DNA from: Dactylorhiza incarnata
Lineage: Eukaryota > Streptophyta > Magnoliopsida > Asparagales > Orchidaceae
DNA: 64,000 nucleotides
Assembly: GCA_033032865.1 (NCBI GenBank)
Contig: JAWHQI010000262.1
Location: 992,001 to 1,056,000 of the forward strand
Direction: 5' to 3'
Shown here in pieces: positions 33,980-45,600 of the stretch (its first letter is position 1; each line of letters starts with the position of its first letter). The translations under genes were made by a program, and so were the position numbers. The notes below the pieces were generated by a model. It had not been told where the DNA came from. It was given only the letters and a program-made list of their open reading frames with translations, and searched no databases.

Positions 33980-35392
33980 TTAGCTATACGCGCTTTTGTA
34001 GTGCACGTCCCCAGTGGCTTGTAGGCTGGAGGTGAAAGCTTTAGGGCCAAAATTGGTATTACCCAATTTTCTCCTAGCCTCTGCAAACTTGCCACTGGAA
34101 GCATTAGAGCGAGCACTACGCTCTCTTCTTTCAAATTTCAGTTTCTCCACGGTAGGAGAGCGCCAGCGTTGGTAGTCGTCAGATTTTCCCACCTTAGTGG
34201 TGGGTGGCATCACTCCCGTTACCGTAGTGGCAACTGGTTCAGCCCAAGAGACCGTCTGTTTAAAAAGTTTATTACAAAATTTATTGTTAGATAAGAATGG
34301 GACATTGTCCCGAGTTAAGTTCAGCTGAATGGGTTCAGACACCAGATCTTCCTCCCTTTCCGGGTCGCATTCCTTTCTCAAATCAATTTCTTCTCCTTCT
34401 CTGCATGATTGTTTCTCCTCCTTTTCTTCGTCCAACTGTACTATTTCAACTTTGATTCCTGCATCACTAAGAGATTTATCAGAAATATTTTGGGAAAAGC
34501 AAGGCAATGTTTCAGTCACAATTTTCGGGTAGGTAGGGATGATAACTTTCCCAGCGGAAAAATCCAAAGTAGCACCTCTCTCTTTCAAGAACGACACTCC
34601 AAAGATGGGGATAGAGTTATTCTCCTCGGGTCCCAACACTTGGAAGTCAGCGACCACTACCGTCCCCTCAACCATGATTTCAACATTCTTCACTTCCCCC
34701 TCCGACTGAATAATAGTCCCATTAGCAAGCACCAAAGACTTCCGATCATTCGGGTTCATCTCGAGTTGCAGTTTAGCCACGTCTTGCAATGCAAGGATGT
34801 TGCGGGATGATCCGGAGTCACATAAGGTAGCAGTTTGGATATTATTAATAGAACAATTGATGACTAATTCATTTGGGTCAACCACATCCGTGTCGGTGAG
34901 ACTCTTCCCTTGATTTATAGGATTTTTTTCTGTGTTGCTAGGAAGGGTCCCTTGCGACCGCTCGGTTAACAATTGAGCCAATTGGCCCAATTGCGTCTCC
35001 AAGTTGCGCATGGATGCGGTTTGGTTAACCATGTTAGAGTTCGCGACATGCATAAACCTTTCCATCATTTCTTCAAGGTTGCTCTTCTTAGGAGTTGGGG
35101 CACAATGATTATAACTCGGTTGAGGCGGCCGCGGTTGGCTACTGGAGGCTTGAGCATCGTATTGATACGAGCCTCCTTACCATCGTTGGCCTGGGATGTT
35201 TTGTTTCCAAGAGAAGTTCGGATGACTTCTCACGCCCGAGTTATAAGTGTTATTGAACGGAGCTCCTTGAGTTTGATCATTAATATAATTAACACTTTCA
35301 TCAAAAGAAGCTTCATTAGGTTGCTCACCTGTGGGGCACTCATATGCATGATGCCCTGGGTTTCCACAGCCTTGACGTGAGATCATCATCAC
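33980..35392 (-). pseudogene. F Gag C-terminus and aspartic protease
   Basis: Continues Gag in a shifted frame. A degenerate zinc knuckle (CGNPGHHAYEC, first Cys missing) is followed by one in-frame TAA (35177-35179) and an open 362-codon frame. The protease is recognisable by TLCDSGSSRNILALQDVAKL (active-site Asp-Ser-Gly) and the flap/second half IPIFGVSFLKERGATLDF. Family members then continue into RT. Here the frame ends with an Arg/Lys-rich tail and a stop at 33980-33982. The element therefore makes at most Gag and protease. Confidence 0.82.
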
Positions 35393-36327
35393 TGAGGCAG
35401 AAGGGGGGTAGGCCTCTTAAGTAGCATGGTACTTTCCGTAGGTGTACCAGACGTGTTCACCTCAAAAAGACCGCGAGTGTTCCTTGGAGCGTTTCTTCCG
35501 GCAGTCCAAAAAGAACTATGAATGGCAGTGTCTTGGACGATCCGCAATGCTTCTTCAGGGGTGTGGTTCATCAAAGTTCTGCCTGCAGCAACATCAATCA
35601 TGGCCCTATAGTTAGGTTCAATAGCAAAATAAAAATTTTCTACTATGGCCCATGGTTGCAGCTCATGCTGGGGGCATTTCCGGAGAAGGTTCATGAACCT
35701 CTCCCAAGCTTCTGAGAGAGCCTCCTGATCAAGCTGTTGGAAGGTTGCTATTTCCCTCTGCAAGTTCACAACTTTGTCAACAGGGTGAAACTTTGCCAAA
35801 AAATTTTCTTGCAGGGCGTCCCAAGTGGTAGTTGTACCGGCAGGGATCGTGTGGAGCCACGCCTTTGCCTTGTCATGTAGAGAGAAAGGGAATAGCCTAA
35901 GCTTCATCATCTCGTCAGCCAATCCTGCATAACGAAATGTTCCACAGATTTCTGCGAATTCAATTAAGTGAAGATGGGGGTCTTCACTTGCTAATCCAGA
36001 GAACTGGGCCTGATTGCGGATCATGTTCAGGATGGCCGGCTTTATCTCAAAGTTGTTGTTGGTGATAGCTGGGCAAAATCCAGGGTACACACTCCCAACA
36101 GTGGGTGTAGTGTAGTCTCTCATAGTCCTAGGTCGTGGCCTAGCCACTTCATTCTCGTCAGCAGCCTGCCCCACGGCCGGTGCATTTCCCACTCCGGGAT
36201 CAGCCTGATTTCCATTAACATCCATGGTGGCAGCAGCACGTAGACGCGCCCGCAGAGTACGCTCTATCTCAGGGTTAAATACTGCACACTCGCCGGGATC
36301 TCTTCTATGCATACACTTCTTCAACAC
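35389..36327 (-). CDS. F Gag polyprotein, capsid part
   Basis: 312 codons open from ATG, about 75 bases after the primer site. Retrotransposon-gag domain at residues about 95-285, with the signature blocks MMKLRLFPFSLHDKAKAWL, WDALQENFLAKFHP and EAWERFMNLLRKCPQHEL, as in Athila/Tat-type elements. It forms the particle shell. The frame closes soon after a C6 run (about 35405-35411), where the downstream Gag/protease is in another frame. This is a recent 1-base slip or a possible frameshift site. Confidence 0.85.
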   Translation of the reverse strand: MLKKCMHRRDPGECAVFNPEIERTLRARLRAAATMDVNGNQADPGVGNAPAVGQAADENEVARPRPRTMRDYTTPTVGSVYPGFCPAITNNNFEIKPAILNMIRNQAQFSGLASEDPHLHLIEFAEICGTFRYAGLADEMMKLRLFPFSLHDKAKAWLHTIPAGTTTTWDALQENFLAKFHPVDKVVNLQREIATFQQLDQEALSEAWERFMNLLRKCPQHELQPWAIVENFYFAIEPNYRAMIDVAAGRTLMNHTPEEALRIVQDTAIHSSFWTAGRNAPRNTRGLFEVNTSGTPTESTMLLKRPTPLLPQ

Positions 36328-36401
36328 GAAAGCAGATAATCAAAAAAACAAAAAGACCTTAAAACGGATCTCCAAAGAAGAACAAATCACACACGCTTGC
36401 A

Positions 36402-36426
36402 GTCCCTGACAACGACGCCAAAAACT
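36402..36426 (-). other. Primer-binding site of F (tRNA-Asp type)
   Basis: Minus strand after the LTR: AGTTTTTGGCGTCGTTGTCA then GGGA, the tRNA-Asp site with two or three changes. Confidence 0.8.
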
Positions 36427-37930
36427 TGATGCGCTATTTCGGCACTGCTAATTAGCAGGCACGAAATGCGATACGACGGCAGTGCACCAGTCACTCAAGT
36501 AATAAAAATGTGAAGTTATCCCCAAGTATCGATCTCTCAAGGACAGCAAGTTGGGTAGTACGATTTGCTCTAAACAGGAAATCAGTTAAAAGGAGTGATA
36601 AGTAACCCCGGGGGGGGGGGGGGGGTTGATTTGGTTTCCTACGCTATTGCAGAATGAAGAAAGATGCGGGTCAAAACTCCGCTTCGCACGGCGAGATGGG
36701 TGCAACGGTCGTGATGCCGTGCTTCGGAAGGCGCGTGGATGGGAAATCACTATGACGGTTAAGGGTCGCACGCACCTCTTCTCAAAACATCACCACTAGC
36801 AATTGCTAGTGGCTTCACCCACAACAAATCACAGAAAATCACTAGGAACAAAGGGGCTATTCATGCCACCACAACATCAGTGCATATGAAGGAAAGCAAA
36901 ACTACTTAGGATTAGCTTAACACATGTTCATACAACACAAAATGAAGTAAAAGCATTCAAGGTTAGAGAGGACCACAAAGAAGAGGTCACGTCTTGGGTT
37001 CACGGTCGGAATGAGAGGTTGTCGGGCTCTCTCCGGACTCGGCCCTCAGATGGTGAGCTTGGCTCGAAGGAGGCTGTCACCGCTCCTACGATCTTCAGCG
37101 CTTCCTTGGTCTCCTTGGCGAGGAATGCTTGAGCTAATGGTGGATGAAGCTCCCTAATGCTCCCGGATGGAAGGATGGAAGTGGAAATCACTGGAAATGG
37201 CCTTGATGGTGGAGGAGATGAAGGGGAAGCCTTCAACCCTCAAGAGCAGCGGGAAGGAAGAGATTTCCCGCTCTCTGAATCGCTCCCGGTCGTCCTCTCC
37301 CGGTCCTTTTTCTGATTGCCTCGATTCCTGCTTTTTATAGGAAACAGGCTGAAAATTGGTCACGCACGGTCGAACGCATGATCGTGTGCAGACCGTGCGA
37401 TATTAACGGATGAAATATGGCTTGTAGAATACGCTGCGCCGCCCGTGCGATTTGTTCACGCACGACCAAAGCCGCCCGTGCGTTCAAACGCACGGGTAAA
37501 ATCCGACGCACTGAGATCACAAAGATACAGGTCGACCGTGCATTTTACTCACGCACGGGCGGATTCGCCCGTATGTTAAAACGCACAAGTAAACCCCGAC
37601 GCTCCATTTTCTTCCCAGACACAAATGCACGACCGCGCAGACCGTGCATCAAGGAAACGCACGACCGTGCGATATGCACAGAAATTACATTTGGGGGAAA
37701 ACGGAACGATCAGGTCACCTGCAAATAAGATATACTAGCTGGGAATACACGTCCAACACAGGGATACATAAAAGAAGGGAAGGGGAGCACAATGTGCTTA
37801 CCCCCAACAACGAGGAATGCAATTGCACACCGAAATGGGCTTAATGGTGCACCTAGCATGGAATAGTATATGTAAATGAAAACGTGACTAAAATGTGGTG
37901 CAAACACTAGAATATCAGCCCAAATGAGTC

Positions 37931-37971
<41 letters not shown>

Positions 37972-37980
37972 GACTCATCA
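36427..37980 (-). repeat. 5' LTR of F
   Basis: 1554 bp, collinear with the other LTR. Differences are mainly the shorter G run (36610-36625) and TA tract (37934-37969). The polypurine/primer arrangement fixes it as the 5' LTR on the minus strand. Confidence 0.92.
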
Positions 37981-38029
37981 GCCCATGTGTAATTCGCATT
38001 AAGTATGTTTATTGTCTTCTTTCAAGTAG

Positions 38030-39155
38030 CCAACCTACCCCAAAAGTCTACCTTGCACGTAGATTCCGGTAGGTTCAGAACCAGCGACGGCCACTCCCGT
38101 GCTTCCAGTACCTACTCCTTTTCAACAATCAGAGCTGGGCCAGACCCTGACGGCAATCCTGGATGCCTTCAGGTCCCAGCAGATGCCGGTGCATCCGCAG
38201 GATCTGAACTCAAATTGGTTAAGCACCTTCCATTCTCTCTCCCCTCCCACATACCATGGGACGGAGTCCGCAGTTCAGACGGAGGAATGGTTGGACACAG
38301 TGCTGGAGTTACTGGCAGAGATTCGATGCCCGGGAAATATGGCAGTTACGTTGGCGGTCACGGCCTTGGATCTACATGCGAAGAGGTGGTGGAAGTCCTT
38401 GATGGGCTCCACCTTTGAAGGGCGTAACCATCTTGACATAAGCTGGGACGAGTTTGCAGACGCATTCCTGGAGCATTTCCTCTCTTCTACGGCCCGAGAT
38501 GAGCTCGAGGAGAGGTTCCTGCAGCTGAAGCAGGGATATAGGACAGTCGTGGAGTATCAAAGGGAATTTCAGCACTTGGCTAGATTTGTAGACTCTTGTG
38601 ATCTAGATGATTGCGGCTATGCGAAGCGGTTCTACAAGGGATTGCGAGATCCCCTGAGGTAGGCTCTTCTCTTTGTCGCCGATTCGAGCCTCACATAGAT
38701 TATAGAGACGTCACAAAAGTTGGAGGCGGACCATTTGGGAGTCCAGGCTAAGGTAAAGAGGCCCGCAGAGGGTGTGGTGGAGGCAGGGCCCAGCTTCAGG
38801 AGGAGGCGGAACACCAGGGACAGAGGCGGAGACCGGAGGAGAGATGGTGGGCGTTTTCGCCCAAACTTTGGGATAGAGCAGCCAGCACGACCGCTACCAT
38901 TGCCCCCGCTGCATCAGAATCAAGCGCCTCAGCCGTAAAGAGGTGCCGGAGTTTTCTACTATTGTCACCAGCCCGGTTACATTCCAGCCTTCTGCCCGCA
39001 GCTGCAAGGAAATGCTCTGAATCGCCCCATGGCTCCCCCTAGGGCGCAGTGGGTTAGAGGTCGAGGTCGAGGCCAAGGTCGGCAGCCTAGGAACCCCAGG
39101 CCTGCTCAGGAGCAGGTATACGCTTTGGATCTAACTCAGGAACGAGACCCGTAGG
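38030..39155 (+). pseudogene. E Gag
   Basis: Chromovirus Gag with ALDLHAKRWWKSLMGS, ISWDEFADAFLEHFLSS and LKQGYRTVVEYQREFQHLAR (residues about 95-165), then a basic Arg/Gly region and a CCHC knuckle remnant, YYCHQPGYIPAFC, lacking the first Cys and the His. In-frame stops at 38660 and near 38698, 38936 and 39151 end the frame, which otherwise stays the same. The start codon is unclear because F lies 5' of it in the leader. Confidence 0.82.
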
Positions 39156-39229
39156 AGGTCATCACAGGTAATCATGCATTTAGTTTCGTCTTTTAATAAC
39201 TATTATGCTTAAGTGTGTATGATTTAAAA

Positions 39230-39575
39230 TCCCAGGTACCGTGCTTATTTACTATAAGCCCGCCCTTACTCTTTTCGATACGGGTGCCACTCATTCATTT
39301 GTAACGGAAGAGTTCGTGAGTGAACTGGGTGCGGTGCAGTGTTTCGAGGGAGCCCCAGGAGGGTGCGCCTTCCAGATGGCTCGGAGATACTATCTACCGC
39401 CAAGTGCAGCATGGTAATATCCATCAGTGGGGAGCAATTTGAGACACCAGCAATGGTGTTGCAGATGCCAGACTTTGATCTATTCTTGGGCATGACATGG
39501 TTGCATTGGAATCACGCGAAGATCGACTATGTGGCAAAGCGGATCACGCTGAGGCATGATGCTCGGAGGTGGTAA
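39230..39575 (+). pseudogene. E aspartic protease
   Basis: TLFDTGATHSFVTEEF carries the active-site Asp-Thr-Gly. A frameshift near 39345 moves the rest (LPDGSEILSTAKCSM to FLGMTWLHWNHAKIDY) to another frame. This is the usual pattern of a gypsy retropepsin, which releases Gag and Pol products. Confidence 0.85.
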
Positions 39576-42334
39576 TTCAAGGTATAAGATTCGTATCTCG
39601 GAACTTGTTGTCCTCTGTACAGGTTATAAAGTCTCACGAGCAAGGCAATGAAGTGTTCATAATCTGTTTTGAGATGAAGGAGATGGGGGCTGATATGAAG
39701 GATGTACTGGTAGTTCGGGATTTTCCTGATGTTTTCCCTGAAAAACTACCCGGATTACCCCCGCCTAGGGAGTTAGACTTCCAGATTAAGCTAGCACCGG
39801 GTGCTAAGCCTGTTTCTCGGGCCCCGTACAGAATGGAACCTAAGGAGCTAGCGGAGTTTCGAGTACAATTGCAAGAGTTGGTGGACTCAGGGTTTGTTCT
39901 CCCTAGTTCGTCACCCTGGGGTGCCCGGGTTCTATTCGTAAAGAAGAAGGACGGTTCGCTCCGCTTGTGTGTAGATTATCGGGAGCACAACCGGCTGACA
40001 GTCCAGAAAACTTATCCCCTGCCGCAAATCGATGAGCTCTTCGATCAGTTCGAAGGAGCACAGTGGTTCTCCAAGCTCGACTTGCGCTCTGGTTATTATC
40101 AGTTGAGGATTCAGGAGGAGGACATCCAGAAGACTGCTTTCAGCTCGAGGTACAGGTTATATGAGTTTACGGTTATGCCTTTTGGGCTCACTAATTCCCC
40201 CTCTGCATTTATGAGCCTGATGAACAGGGTGTTTGAGCCTTATCTGGACGACTTCGTGATTGTTTTCATCGATGACATCCTGGTTTATTCGAAGTCGATA
40301 TTGGACCATTGGACGCATCTGGAGTTGGTGTTAGTGAAGCTGAGGGAGCATCAGTTGTTCGCCATGTTCGGCAAGTGCGAGTTCTGGCTCCGGAAGGTTG
40401 CCTTCTTGGGCCATTTAATAAGTGGGGCAGTATTGGCTGTGGACCCTGCTAAGGTTCGTGCAGTGAAAGAATGGATGCCTTTGAAGTCAGCATCAGATGT
40501 GCACTATTTTTTGGGACTTGCCGGGTACTACCGAAAGTTTGTCGAGGGGTTCTCGAAGATCGCTCTTCCACTTACTATGCTGACCAAGAAGGAGGTGCCA
40601 TTCGTATGGTCACCTCAGTGTGAGGCTGCAATTCAGGAGCTGAAGGATCGCCTCACCTCAGCCCCGATCCTTGCTCTTCCATCTGGGAAGGAAGGATTTT
40701 AGCTTTACACAGATGCATCTTTTCAGGGGATGGGTTCGGTACTAATGCAGCACGGGCACGTGATTGCTTATGCTTCAAGGCAGCTTAAGAAGCATGAAGT
40801 GAATTATCCGGTGCATGATCTGGAGCTGGGTGCGGTGATTTTCGCCGTAAAGATTTGGAGGCATTATTTATATGGTGTTCACTGCGAGATATTCACCGAT
40901 CACAAAAACATAAAGTACATACACACCCAGAAGGATCTAAATTTAAGACAGCGGCGGTGGATTGAGTTTTTGTGCGACTATGATTACACGCTAAACAATC
41001 ACCCAGGGAAGGCAAATTCGGTGGTCGATGCACTGAGCAGGAGGACATCCAGTCAAGAGTCACGGCTGATGGCCATGGAGTTGGTAAGGATGCTTGAGGA
41101 GATGCAGATCACGCTCGTGTCTAGAGCCCACCCAGAGGTTTTCGCAGATTACCTGGTCGCGATGAGCATAGTTTGTGATATATGAGATCGCATCCAAGTG
41201 GAGCAAAGGAAGGATGCTGCCCTAGAATCTATACTTCGAGCAGTGGAGGCTGGAACCGCGGGGGAGTACACCATGCAGGAGGATCTTGTTTATTTCCATG
41301 GCAGGTTATACATACCTACAGGAGGAGGGATTCGAGAAGACATAATGAAGGAGGCTCACTGCACTAAATATTCGGTACATCCCGGGATTGTCAAGATGTA
41401 TACCGACTTGCGGAGGACGATGTTTTGGCCATGGATGAAGCGAGATGTCACCTATTTTGTCACTCACTATGAGGCATGCCAGAAGGTAAAGGCGGAGTGT
41501 AGAAGCCCGGCTGGGTTGTTGCAGCCGTTGTCCATTCCCGAGTAGAAGTTTGAAGATATATCCATGGATTTCGTTCACGGGCTACCTCGTTCCCGCTCCG
41601 GGAATGACTCTGTATGGGTGGTTGTGGATTGTCTAACAAAGGTCATGAGGTTTATACCGATGAGGAAGGATACACATGTTGACGTGTTGGTGAGACTCTT
41701 CATCGAGCAGTTTGTTCGCTATCATGGAGTGCCCAAAACTATCATTTCGGACCGTGACGGTCGCTTCACCTCCAAGGAGTGGAAAGCAGTGCAAGCTTAT
41801 TTGGGCTTCCGTTTGACTTTTAGCATGGCCTTCCACCCTCAAACGGATGGCCAGTCAGAGCGGACGATCAGGACCCTAGAAGATTTGTTGCGCCTTTGTG
41901 TTTTGGATCTAGGTGAGTCGTGGGAGAGACTTCTGCCCTTGGTGGAGTTCTCTTATAATAACAGTCATCAGGCGAGCATCGGCATGGCTCCTTATGCGGC
42001 ATTATATGGGAGGAGGTGCAGGACACCTTTGTCATGGGTCCAAGATGAGGACCCGAAGGCGTTAGGGGTGAAATTCATCGATGATACCGATGAAATGGTC
42101 AGGCTGATTCGTGACCGCATGCTTGAGGCGCAGAGCCGGCAGACAAAGTATTATGACAAAAAGCACAGGGCAGTGGAATTCCATGTTGGAGACAAGGTGT
42201 TCTTGAAGATCAGGCCGATGCACGGTGTGTCTCGAGTTCGGGGAAGGAAGAAGCTCAGCCCTCGTTATATGGGGCCTTATACCATCCTAGAGCGGATTGG
42301 CCCCTTAGCTTATCGGTTGATGTTACCGTCATAG
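39569..42334 (+). pseudogene. E reverse transcriptase, RNase H and integrase
   Basis: One frame through the whole region with three internal stops (40700, 41183, 41543) and a closing TAG at 42332. RT motifs [13 protein letters not shown] and [11 protein letters not shown] are intact. RNase H shows [24 protein letters not shown] and FTDHKN. Integrase has the zinc-binding HX3H block; the first Cys of the CX2C pair is Tyr (HYEACQ). The catalytic D-D-E set is visible in MDFVHGLP, IISDRDGRFTS and QTDGQSERTIRTLEDLLR. Otherwise among the best preserved pol regions here. Confidence 0.92.
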
Positions 42335-42615
42335 TTGGAGAATTTACATGACGTTTTCCATGTGTCCTCCCTTCGAAGGGCCTTGCTTCGCCCGTTCAGC
42401 ATGTTGTAACTACGTCTGGTCCTGTGGAGACCGACAGGTCTGTCCAGCTGGAGCCTATGCGGATAGTAGACACCGAGAACAGAGTGCTGCGGAAAAAGAG
42501 TGTTCCATTGGTGAAAGTTACGTGGTCCAACCATGGACTGGAGGAATACACTTGGGAGCCGATGGACCTTATGCAACAACGTTACCCGGGATTGTTTTCC
42601 CCAGGTATGACCTAA
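42335..42615 (+). pseudogene. E chromodomain
   Basis: After the GPY/F-like end of integrase (RYMGPYTILERIGPLAYRL) and a frameshift near 42400, the tail VPLVKVTWSNHGLEEYTWEP and QQRYPGLF is a Tekay/Del-type chromodomain. In chromoviruses this module steers integration towards particular chromatin. The frame ends with TAA at 42613-42615. Confidence 0.85.
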
Positions 42616-42697
42616 ACTAGTTTGTCATACTTTGTTTCAACACCGTAGCCCCAGACTCCAATTTCGGGGACAAAATTAATTTTATATTTATTGGATT
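42616..42697 (+). other. E 3' end before the LTR
   Basis: Short tail with TTCGGGGACAAAATT, the counterpart of the usual Tekay sequence. The expected G-rich polypurine tract next to the LTR is replaced by AT-rich sequence, which would impair plus-strand priming. Confidence 0.6.
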
Positions 42698-45600
42698 TGT
42701 AACATCCCAGTGTGCGCTAGGCCCCTATGATGAAAATAAAAACCAGCGCCTACATTTTCTTTTGCAATAATATATATGATTATGATGAAGTGCAATTTCA
42801 TGATTATTTGTTTGCCGGCGGCAACATAAGAATAAAGATGTTGTTATCTTAGTATACCAAGGCCATGTTCCATGAGTTCTGATAATTTATATGGGAGCTT
42901 CTACTAGGAATGAAATGATGTGCGGATAACAATTTTTGGGGACTAGATTTTACGGAGGTGTTTGTTTTGGAAAAATTTTAAACATGGCGCATTAAATAAT
43001 TACTATTATGCAATAAATCATGGAGCCGACTGAGAAGTGATATAGAATCATACAAGAAATAATGCTGGACAGGTTCTTTGGACAAGTTCCTTATTGGTTG
43101 GTTGAACCAGCAGAGAACTTTGGGCTTACCTGAATTGGGCTTTATTTATTTAATAAGGTTAGTTTTGAGCTTTGATTAAAGGAAGGTTAAAATAAAATTC
43201 ATTAGCTGAGGCGGTGGTGGAAATGAGATCGAGAAGTCCTTTATGATTGTTTTTACTTTTCCTGGAATCCGCCGACTCTTCTTTTCTTACTCTCAGTGAT
43301 ATTGCGGTTAGGGCATGGCGCCGATCCCCTTCTCTTATCTTCTCCTCTCCTGCTCTCGCTCTCTCTGAACTTCACAAAAGATTGCAGGAATCAGTGAGTA
43401 TTACTGGGATCGAAGGTTGCGTGGCTTCGTTTGAGCTGGAGCCTAGTCGGGTTTACGATTTCTGAAGTAGTGCCCGATTCTTCTTCTAGCTCACTGTAAG
43501 ATCTTCTTCTTCCTTTCCCCCTCTGAACTCCTATTTATTGGTGTTGGATTGCATCATAAGATCAAGCAAGGATTTATTTCAGTCCTATGTTATTGTTGGC
43601 CAGCTGTTTGTTTTCCTGGGGGGGGGGAAGCCTATTATAGTTTGCTGTCAATTCTCTTTGGTTGCTGTTTCGAATTCCTGTTAAGAGCTATGGGTCAAAT
43701 CGATTAGTAACTGTTGGGGTTTTTACTTGCTTGGCCGGCTGCCGCTATTAAGTATTCCTACTACGATTTACTGAATCTTGGGTTTTATCTTACCCAAGCC
43801 GAGTGTTGCTAGATCTATATACCTATACAGTTTTGTGTCGAGGGCCGCCAGATCTATATACCTGTACAGTTTTGTTTTGATGTGGTATTGGGAAGGGCTG
43901 ATTGAGTTCCATTTTAATTCTTGTTATTATTTTGCTTCTTCTTCTTGATGGGCTGATAAGATGGCTGATAACTGTTGCTGTGCCATTATATTCCTCTTTC
44001 CTGTTGGTGTGCTGTTGGGAGATTTGAGCTAGTTTTATTATTAGCTACTGGGGCTTTTAGTTTGGGCAATGTTGACTGATTACATGTTGGATATTTTTGT
44101 AGATCAGGACCCTTTAATCAGTCTTGGCCAACTTTCGCCATGCCGCGGAGGAGACAACTGCGAACGTCGGCCGGAAATCAGGTGACATCCTCCCCTCTCC
44201 CTTGGTGCTCGATCTTTTGATCTGAATATTAGGCGAGACATTGAACTCAAAAGAGTTTGATCCAGTGAGTTTCATGAAGTTTCGTAGGAAGAGACCACGC
44301 TAGAACTTTCGTTCTAGGGCGCCGTTCGCCATGCTATTATCTTCAGTCAACTCCTCTCTTCAATACAAAGATTTAGAGCTTGATTCCGTGAAGACTGGTG
44401 GTCTGTGGAGGGAGTATTGGAGGAGGGAGATTTCGGCTAGAACCTAAGTCATCGGTTGAAGAAGACGATGAACAGTAAAATCAGGTTTGCTTGACGATTC
44501 ATGCTGATTTCTTCTTGGCTGAAGGAAGAGCAGATTTGAACGTGATTTTTAGACGAGATTTGATTGGATGTGGACTTTGGGCTCAACTAGAGAGTTGCAG
44601 CCATTGGTGATACCTTTCCAATGACTGGTTGCACGGCTTGTGAGGAGCCTCGTAGCTCCCTCAAAGTCTGGTGATATGTGCGAGCTTACTTAATTAGTAG
44701 AATATGAATACGACACCGTGACCACAAGTAGTCCTGGAGGATCTTGTAGAGTAATTTCCATGTTTTGTGCACGCCACTGCACATGAGTTATGATAACTCG
44801 GTAGGGGTAGAATTGATGGCTTGTTGTGGGTTATAAGATAGGGCTATATCTTATGGTGAAACATTTGGAGGCCCGATCGTTGGGGGCCTTGGATGCTAGT
44901 TAGCATCGGTTGAACGAGTATGATGTGAAATGTGAGAAGGCTCCTTCAGTGAGTCCTTGGGTGCTTGATATCACGGGTGTGCATGGTAATTACATGAATG
45001 TGCATGGTTTACACATGGTGGTGTATGGATCCTGGTTGAAGGATTACTTGTTTTGGGTCTACGGGCATGCTGGTCGTGACACCGACAGAAGCCGGCGGTA
45101 GACTCTAGACCGATTGGGTTGGACTCTTGGTGCTCACCTACCAAAGTCCCCTTCCGTGTCCTTGAAGGCTCAGCATGTTGTGAGCAGTACACAGAGTCTC
45201 CGCTATGTGTTCTCAGTGTCGAGGCATACAGAGGCCTAGGACTGGTAGTGTTCATACCCTCCTAGTAGTGGAGGAACTTGTTCCACTGTCTCCGTCTGGC
45301 CACGACGGGAGATGCCTGAGCGGTTAGCTACCCCTCAAAAAGCCAGAACTAAAGGTCTATGTCGACATAGCTAATATGCATGAGTGAGTCATCATATCAT
45401 AATCATTGCATTGCATTCATATCATAATCATTGCATTGCATTCATCATTCATAATCATAACATTGCACTGCATCGGGTCCATCATATAATTTAGTATGGG
45501 CTCTTTTATATGATGGGTTCCAGATTGGAAACCTTAACTTATAAGTTTGTATGGGTATTCATATAAGTTAAGGTATGTTTTGATGCTGCTTACTCCTGTT

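Larger units (their letters stand above)
30623..37980 (-). mobile_element. Athila-like gag-protease element F, non-autonomous
   Basis: LTRs 30623-32220 and 36427-37980 look very similar on inspection. The target duplication GCCCA at 30618-30622 and 37981-37985 is perfect. The internal 4.2 kb encodes Gag and an aspartic protease only; RT, RNase H and integrase are absent and there is no room for them. The primer site is of the tRNA-Asp type. LTR promoter and 3' region resemble those of G and H. Confidence 0.92.

Noticed and set aside
37000..37236. 78-codon ORF present in both F LTRs (also 31223-31459)
   Set aside because: Its conservation is explained by the recent common origin of the two LTRs; Pro/Ser-rich low complexity with no domain.
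45308..45340. GATGCCTGAGCGGTTAGC looks like the D-arm of a leucine tRNA (also at 29542)
   Set aside because: No matching acceptor stem, anticodon arm or T-arm follows; it is part of the E LTR and present in both LTR copies.
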